From the NCBI GenBank assembly GCA_964549525.1, contig CAZJUR010000011.1, forward strand, positions 1 to 9,546: a DNA stretch of 9,546 nucleotides. The letters are read 5' to 3'. Position 1 is the stretch's first letter; every line of letters begins with the position of its first letter. Below the pieces are notes generated by a model, which saw only the letters and a program-made list of their open reading frames with translations, ran no database searches and was not told where the DNA came from. This DNA comes from CAZJUR01 sp964549525 (GTDB lineage: Bacteria; Patescibacteriota; Saccharimonadia; Saccharimonadales; Saccharimonadaceae). Of this stretch, positions 5,702 through 9,546 are shown in pieces. Made by a program: the position numbers and the translations under genes.

Positions 5702-7323
5702 GAGTTTTCTTGAGACACAGGCACATTGAGACTAAACACACTTCCATGATGCAGCCTACTCTTGAGAGAAATATGTGCACCGAGTTTATGAGCAAGCTTT
5801 TGTGCAACGTATAGACCTAGTCCAGTGCCTTTTGTTTCTTTGGTGCGATAATCTTCAGCACGATAGAACTTTTTAAAGATATCGTCTTGTTCGGTTTTAG
5901 CAATTCCGATACCCGTATCGCTCACCACAAAACGAACATGATCTTTCTCACGTATGACACCTAAACTAACTGTTCCTTTAGGTGTATACTTTATCGCATT
6001 TGTGATAAAATTTTGCAAAATTTCAATCAAGTATAATCTATTGGTTTCTATTGTCCCAATATCTTGCGAAACATCTAAATTAAATAGGAGCCCTTTCTGT
6101 CGTGCTTGCTTGTTATATTCTTTGTATAACGCCACCATTTCATTATAAATTCCAATTGGCTCATGGGTGATAGGGGTACTATTATCTGCCCGAGAAAGGG
6201 ACGCGAGATCATTAATCATACCAGAGATATAAACTGTTTGTTGATGCGCTTGATTGATTTTTTGGCGATAATTAAAATCTAGTTGATTCTGCTCAGCAGA
6301 CAGCTCTAGATTGGATAGCATTCCTTCGATAATTGTTACTGGCGTGCGCAGCTCGTGTGAAATAACGGATATAAACTCATCGCGTTCTTCTTCGAGAGAT
6401 TTGGCTTTTGTAATATCACGCATTATCATGATGTAGCCTTCGAGCGCCTCTCTGTTTTCTTCAAAGTTAGATCGAATTACCGATACTGTGAGATGAAAAC
6501 GCATACTATCACCACTAGAATAAGTATGGAAAAACTGCTCAGTCATAATAGTTCGATGCTGCTTTTTTACATACGAAAATATATCAACTTTTTTTTGCGA
6601 AGCTGTATGAGCATTAATCAAATCATTTATATACATATTTTTAATATCTTTGTTGGTATCAAAAAGACTCAGTGCTGAGGCATTATATATTTTTATATTT
6701 CCTTTTGTATCAACCAAAATGATAGCGTCATCAACGCTGTTTAATAGCGCCTGGATTTGAGCATAACGAAATTCTTCGCGTCGCCGTATTTTCACCACAT
6801 TGGTATAATCTGTTTTTAATGCAAATATAACATTGGTGACGGCATAAGTACTGAGTGTAGTAAGGCTAACAAAAACAAAATTATGAGCTAAGACGTTTTT
6901 ATCTAAAACAAAATACTCATACAATGTATCAATCCCGTACACGACGTAGAGTAAAATGATTAAAAATAGAACCATCTTTCGACCGTAATTTAAGGCTCCG
7001 ATGGTAGCAAGGATAATCCACATAAAGAAAAGTGTTTCGATACCTGCAATGTATATTGCAAAAAATAACACTGCCGCTACAAATCCTAGATAGCGATATA
7101 CATTTGGTTTTTTTTGAATAAAGTGAAATATCGATAGAGATATAATTGCCGCCACCAAAATATATATGCTCACAATACTGTAATACCGCGTTGTCCCTAA
7201 TACTCCCAAATAAATAAATATGAGAATAAAAACCAGGAGAAAGGGTGCCATCGCAACGGCGCGCGAGATGGCTTTATATACAAGTTCGTTATATTGAACC
7301 TTACGTGCTGGCAATTTCCCCAT
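5698..7323 (-). CDS. Sensor histidine kinase with six TM helices and a PAS domain
   Basis: A 541-residue membrane sensor kinase. About six hydrophobic segments occupy residues ~21-41, 47-69, 76-94, 97-112, 117-135 and 146-169, with no sizeable extracytoplasmic domain. A short linker leads to a PAS domain (~186-303). The HisKA helix carries the H-box FISVISHELRTP with H323 as phospho-acceptor. The HATPase domain has the N-box QNFITNAIKYT (437-447), G1 DTGIGIA (469-475), the F-box FKKFYRAED and G2 GTGLGL (499-504), so it looks catalytically complete. No response regulator is adjacent. The signal may be sensed in the membrane or by the PAS domain; its identity cannot be read. It lies 30 nt after the YgjP-like gene and 81 nt before the glycosyltransferase gene. 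The ATG at 7323 lacks a clear Shine-Dalgarno. It ends in TGA. Confidence 0.93.
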   Translation of the reverse strand: MGKLPARKVQYNELVYKAISRAVAMAPFLLVFILIFIYLGVLGTTRYYSIVSIYILVAAIISLSIFHFIQKKPNVYRYLGFVAAVLFFAIYIAGIETLFFMWIILATIGALNYGRKMVLFLIILLYVVYGIDTLYEYFVLDKNVLAHNFVFVSLTTLSTYAVTNVIFALKTDYTNVVKIRRREEFRYAQIQALLNSVDDAIILVDTKGNIKIYNASALSLFDTNKDIKNMYINDLINAHTASQKKVDIFSYVKKQHRTIMTEQFFHTYSSGDSMRFHLTVSVIRSNFEENREALEGYIMIMRDITKAKSLEEERDEFISVISHELRTPVTIIEGMLSNLELSAEQNQLDFNYRQKINQAHQQTVYISGMINDLASLSRADNSTPITHEPIGIYNEMVALYKEYNKQARQKGLLFNLDVSQDIGTIETNRLYLIEILQNFITNAIKYTPKGTVSLGVIREKDHVRFVVSDTGIGIAKTEQDDIFKKFYRAEDYRTKETKGTGLGLYVAQKLAHKLGAHISLKSRLHHGSVFSLNVPVSQENS

Positions 7324-7337
7324 AATGCTTATTCTTT

Positions 7338-7343
7338 ATTATA
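7338..7343 (-). promoter_or_regulatory. Possible -10 box for the histidine kinase gene
   Basis: A perfect TATAAT on the minus strand lies 14 nt before the ATG at 7323, in the 30-nt gap after the YgjP-like gene. The matching -35 position is poor (TCCCCA) and there is no TG extension, so the kinase may simply be read from upstream. If used, the leader would be only about 8 nt. Confidence 0.35.
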
Positions 7344-7353
7344 TCTGAAAAAA

Positions 7354-8037
7354 TTAAATATGGGGAGAGTGTTGTTTTAATTCACGTCGACGAATACGGT
7401 ACTCGGGATCATACGTACCCACGAGATGCCAAAAAGAAGACGAATGATTGAGCTCTTTCGTATGAGCCAGTTCATGAATAATAACATAGTCGATCAGTTC
7501 AAAAGGAAGTTTCATCAAACCGATATTGAGACTAATCACTTTCGTTGAACTACAGCTACCCCAACGACTTTTTGCATGCGAGAAACGAAGTCGTGTGTAA
7601 GAAAGGTTCATTTTTTGAGCAATATAGTCAACTCGTCGCGGTAAGTATGCTTTTGCTTCAAGAGTGAGGGCTTTGACAACATAGGTTCGAATGGTAGCTT
7701 GAATTTGAGAAGATTGTATATCGCTGTCTCGCTCAAGAGTAACAATGATACGGGGTTTTTTATAATCAATCTTCGTCCTGTCTCCCTGTAAAATATCAAG
7801 CGTATGAGATTTTCCAATCTGCTGTGAGCTTACATACTGTTGACGCTGTGTATGGAGTAAACGGCGTATGTCCTTTTGGGATGTCTTCAGCAGTACCTTA
7901 ATAGCCCTTATAGGCGTGTAGAACGGAGCTGATACTTCCAATTGTCCGTTTGGCGAAACACTAAACTTTACGGATCTCGCACGTCTATTACGACGGACAA
8001 CCACTTTTCCGTATTCAGGATCGATAAATTCAGGCAC
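7354..8037 (-). CDS. YgjP/WLM-like M48-type zinc metallopeptidase domain protein
   Basis: A 227-residue protein of the YgjP (DUF45) family. The N-terminal half is beta-rich, with the family-typical RRNRRARSVKFSV (15-27). The C-terminal half contains SRWGSC (157-162) and the zinc-site HELAH (188-192) followed by NHSSSFW, so H188, H192 and probably H198 bind metal and E189 is catalytic. The biochemical role of the family is not settled: it resembles M48/SprT peptidases, and I recall a reported nucleotide pyrophosphatase activity for E. coli YgjP. No signal peptide or membrane segment is seen, so it is probably cytoplasmic. The start is GTG at 8037, supported by the strong AGAGGAGG just upstream. 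The gene lies 14 nt after the P-loop protein gene, suggesting co-transcription. Confidence 0.9.
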   Translation of the reverse strand: MPEFIDPEYGKVVVRRNRRARSVKFSVSPNGQLEVSAPFYTPIRAIKVLLKTSQKDIRRLLHTQRQQYVSSQQIGKSHTLDILQGDRTKIDYKKPRIIVTLERDSDIQSSQIQATIRTYVVKALTLEAKAYLPRRVDYIAQKMNLSYTRLRFSHAKSRWGSCSSTKVISLNIGLMKLPFELIDYVIIHELAHTKELNHSSSFWHLVGTYDPEYRIRRRELKQHSPHI

Positions 8038-8040
8038 AAG

Positions 8041-8048
8041 CCTCCTCT
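8041..8048 (-). promoter_or_regulatory. Shine-Dalgarno site deciding the GTG start of the YgjP-like gene
   Basis: AGAGGAGG on the minus strand is a near-perfect anti-SD match placed only 3 nt before GTG at 8037. The spacing is tight, but no in-frame start just downstream would suit it better, so it favours the GTG. Confidence 0.65.
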
Positions 8049-8051
8049 TAG

Positions 8052-8672
8052 TTAACGGATAACTATAGTATTACGAGCAGGAATATGATGATCAGAACCT
8101 CTCGATGGCTGCGAAGTGTTTTGCTCTCTTGGCTGAACTAATTTTTTGAGGACAATACGAGCCTGAGTGGCATAGGTGTGCTTTCCGCTCACCACTAAAT
8201 AATTTTCAGAATTTGCCGGGAGAGTAAATCGTTTTTCAAAATTATCATACTCTTCAGAAGATAATGAAGGGTTAAATACATCTCCTTTGCGTCTTTTAGA
8301 TCGCGTCATCGAACGATATTTGGCGGTTGCTTTATCTGTTTGTACCCATATGTATAAAATGTCATAATCTGCTTTTTGAGCTGAGGTACGTATTTTTTCT
8401 CTTTCGAGCTTTGTAGCACCAAGTCCATCAATGACACAGGTTTTCTGTGTTTTCAATATTTCTGCCAATTGCGCAAAAAGAACTGTTTTAACTGTTTGCA
8501 AACTAGCTTTGGTTACCGTTTGATCCTTATATAAAAGATGATGCCAATAGTCTGAACGCAGTAATGGTGCATGGAAGGTATCAGCAAATTGGGTTGAAAA
8601 AAAGCTTTTTCCCGCACCAGGTAAACCTATAACTACAAGCACTAGTGGTTTTGTCAAACTTAATGACTTCAT
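8052..8672 (-). CDS. P-loop ATPase/kinase-like protein (AAA_33 / zeta-toxin-like fold)
   Basis: The P-loop motif GLPGAGKS comes soon after the N-terminus, followed by SDYWHHLLY, a conserved CVIDGLGA strand (probable Walker B-like region), and an Arg/Lys-rich lid segment (RSMTRSKRRKGDVFNP). This order is typical of small nucleoside- or metabolite-kinase-like P-loop proteins such as AAA_33. The substrate is not identifiable. No antitoxin-like partner lies next to it, so a toxin role is unsupported. The C-terminal ~28 residues are polar and end in RNTIVIR, beyond the kinase core. The start is uncertain. The frame is open to a GTG at 8711, but the ATG at 8672 puts the P-loop at the usual distance from the N-terminus, and none of the candidates has a clear Shine-Dalgarno. 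It is the first gene of the minus-strand block, divergent from the PH-like gene. Confidence 0.8.
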   Translation of the reverse strand: MKSLSLTKPLVLVVIGLPGAGKSFFSTQFADTFHAPLLRSDYWHHLLYKDQTVTKASLQTVKTVLFAQLAEILKTQKTCVIDGLGATKLEREKIRTSAQKADYDILYIWVQTDKATAKYRSMTRSKRRKGDVFNPSLSSEEYDNFEKRFTLPANSENYLVVSGKHTYATQARIVLKKLVQPREQNTSQPSRGSDHHIPARNTIVIR

Positions 8673-8736
8673 ATATTTCATAATACAATACATTATCAAA
8701 ATCTGCATCACTCATGCATATTTTATGTGGTGCATA

Positions 8737-8745
8737 TGCTATACT
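8737..8745 (+). promoter_or_regulatory. Extended -10 promoter for the PH-like gene
   Basis: TGCTATACT lies upstream of the + strand gene at 8776, with a predicted start near 8752. No convincing -35 is present. The ~60-nt divergent gap must also hold the promoter of the minus-strand P-loop gene; a weak TAAAAT (8725-8720) is the only candidate I see for it. Confidence 0.6.
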
Positions 8746-8775
8746 AAAAGCGCAACTGACAGCAGGAGACGCTAG

Positions 8776-9429
8776 ATGGATAGCCAACGAGACGATACGA
8801 AAAAGAGCAAGAACCTTCGTCGTGCGCCGCGTCACATAGGTGAGACGGCAATGGCAGGCTACAATCGTGTCGTCGATCTTTTGACAAAAGATATTTTAGG
8901 CTCTAAAAATGAATCTGTCGCACGTCGCCTCCCTTTTACGAAAGAAATCGTAGCGCTATTTAGCTCAAAATCAGATAAAAAAACTTCTGATAATCAACAA
9001 AAATCTCCACATCGTAGTAAAGAGTTAAAGCATATGATACGTCGTTCCAACGATGTTTTAGCATCTGCTACAACTGTTTTTCCGTTTGATCTTTTTCCCG
9101 ATAGTATCGTCGTCGATAGAACCAAAGTCACTATTACGAAGCGTAACTTCTTCTGGTCAGAGCAGGTGATGAGTATCCGGATTGAAGATGTGTTGAATGT
9201 GTCGGTGGCAAGCGGACCGTTTTTTGGAGCTCTGACTATAGCAAGTCGTGTTATGAGTACAGAAGATCACTTTACTACCAGATTTTTCTGGCGCAAAGAT
9301 GCGGCTCACTTAAAGCATATTATTCAGGGTTATGTGATCGCAAGGCATAACAGGATAGATACAAAACACTTATCTCGAGATAATTTAATAAAAACTCTTG
9401 AGGAACTCGGGCAAGACAAGCGGATATAA
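8776..9429 (+). CDS. Hypothetical protein with a possible bacterial PH-like domain
   Basis: A 217-residue protein I do not recognise by name. Residues 1-60 are basic and partly helical, 62-90 form a Ser/Lys-rich polar linker, and ~105-190 alternate strand-like hydrophobic segments (SIVVDRTKVTITKR, MSIRIEDVLNVSVA, GALTIAS) before a helix (RKDAAHLKHIIQGYVIA). That pattern resembles bacterial PH-like (bPH) domains, but no catalytic motif is visible and the assignment is tentative. There is no membrane segment or signal peptide. The start at 8776 is supported by AGGAGA (8764-8769) 6 nt upstream and by the extended -10. It is the only protein gene in the insert that reads in the direction of the flanking tRNA genes, and it ends ~40 nt before tRNA-Trp. 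No terminator is obvious after it. Confidence 0.75.
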   Translation: MDSQRDDTKKSKNLRRAPRHIGETAMAGYNRVVDLLTKDILGSKNESVARRLPFTKEIVALFSSKSDKKTSDNQQKSPHRSKELKHMIRRSNDVLASATTVFPFDLFPDSIVVDRTKVTITKRNFFWSEQVMSIRIEDVLNVSVASGPFFGALTIASRVMSTEDHFTTRFFWRKDAAHLKHIIQGYVIARHNRIDTKHLSRDNLIKTLEELGQDKRI

Positions 9430-9440
9430 ACCCTCATTTG

Positions 9441-9449
9441 TGATATACT
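9441..9449 (+). promoter_or_regulatory. Extended -10 promoter for tRNA-Trp
   Basis: TGATATACT lies 22 nt before the tRNA start, predicting transcription from about 9456 with a ~16-nt leader. The -35 region is poor. It would give tRNA-Trp, and whatever follows it, a promoter independent of the PH-like gene. Confidence 0.6.
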
Positions 9450-9471
9450 GTCTGCATATTTAACAGATTAA

Positions 9472-9546
9472 AGGGGCATAGTACAACGGCTAGTATAAAG
9501 GTCTCCAAAACCTTAGATCGTGGTTCGATTCCACGTGCCCCTGCCA
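9472..9546 (+). tRNA. tRNA-Trp (anticodon CCA)
   Basis: A 75-nt tRNA with encoded CCA at the last three bases of the window. The acceptor AGGGGCA pairs with TGCCCCT, the discriminator is G as in bacterial tRNA-Trp, and the anticodon stem AAGGT/ACCTT closes the loop CTCCAAA, giving anticodon CCA. The T-arm contains GTGGTTCGATTCCAC. In many bacteria this gene lies just before secE-nusG. The CCA anticodon reads UGG only, which agrees with UGA serving as stop here. Confidence 0.97.

Noticed and set aside
5604..5807. Open frame of 67 codons on the - strand
   Set aside because: It overlaps the end of the histidine kinase, the operon promoter and the start of the glycosyltransferase in another frame, with no recognisable domain.
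8052..8711. Zeta-type toxin interpretation of the P-loop protein
   Set aside because: No antitoxin-like small gene is adjacent, and the downstream partner is a YgjP-like gene; a P-loop with a lid is shared by many harmless kinases.
8581..8835. Open frame of 84 codons on the - strand across the divergent promoter gap
   Set aside because: It overlaps the P-loop gene and the start of the PH-like gene. Although slightly hydrophobic at its N-terminus, it has no ribosome site, and the two overlapping genes are better supported.
1..9546. Mobile element, CRISPR array or phage island
   Set aside because: No transposase, integrase, terminal inverted repeat, regular spaced repeat or phage structural gene was seen, despite the split housekeeping neighbourhood.

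Overview
The window looks like a stretch of a compact, moderately AT-rich bacterial chromosome, most likely from the Candidate Phyla Radiation and plausibly Candidatus Saccharibacteria. This rests on gene content and is an inference, not a database match. Supporting signs are a cysteine-free ribosomal protein L33 with a short tail, a glycosyltransferase/GH57/GH15 alpha-glucan cassette in a genome with tiny intergenic gaps, and TGA used as a normal stop by two genes. The TGA use argues against the Gracilibacteria/Absconditabacteria code.

Layout. The left edge (1-264, + strand) is a tRNA cluster: the 3' tail of a tRNA cut by the window edge, tRNA-Tyr(GTA), a degenerate tRNA-Thr-like element, and tRNA-Thr(GGT). 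It is followed by rpmG (L33). A block of seven minus-strand genes then runs from 8.7 kb back to 0.56 kb. In transcription order these are a P-loop kinase-like protein, a YgjP/M48-type metallopeptidase-like protein, a six-TM PAS sensor histidine kinase, a GT4/GT5-like glycosyltransferase, a GH57 amylase-like enzyme, a GH15 glucoamylase-like enzyme and a membrane-anchored TPR protein. The right edge returns to the + strand with a PH-like-domain hypothetical protein and tRNA-Trp(CCA), whose CCA ends exactly at the window end.

How the genes fit together. The GT, GH57 and GH15 genes overlap by 4 and 8 nt and share a good promoter whose -35 hexamer lies on the stop codon of the histidine kinase gene. 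They probably form one translationally coupled unit that builds and remodels or degrades an intracellular alpha-1,4-glucan. None has a signal peptide. The same enzyme trio is grouped in methanogens such as Methanocaldococcus jannaschii (MJ1606, MJ1610, MJ1611). The histidine kinase just upstream has no response regulator beside it and may or may not be linked to this unit.

The flanks (tRNA-Tyr, tRNA-Thr, rpmG, then tRNA-Trp) are the usual neighbours of the secE-nusG-rplK-rplA region in bacteria. The eight genes between rpmG and tRNA-Trp therefore look like an insertion into an otherwise conserved informational locus. Four promoters share an extended -10 of the form TGNTATAMT. I saw no insertion sequence, CRISPR array or phage gene, and no gene-free stretch longer than 300 bases outside the tRNA cluster.
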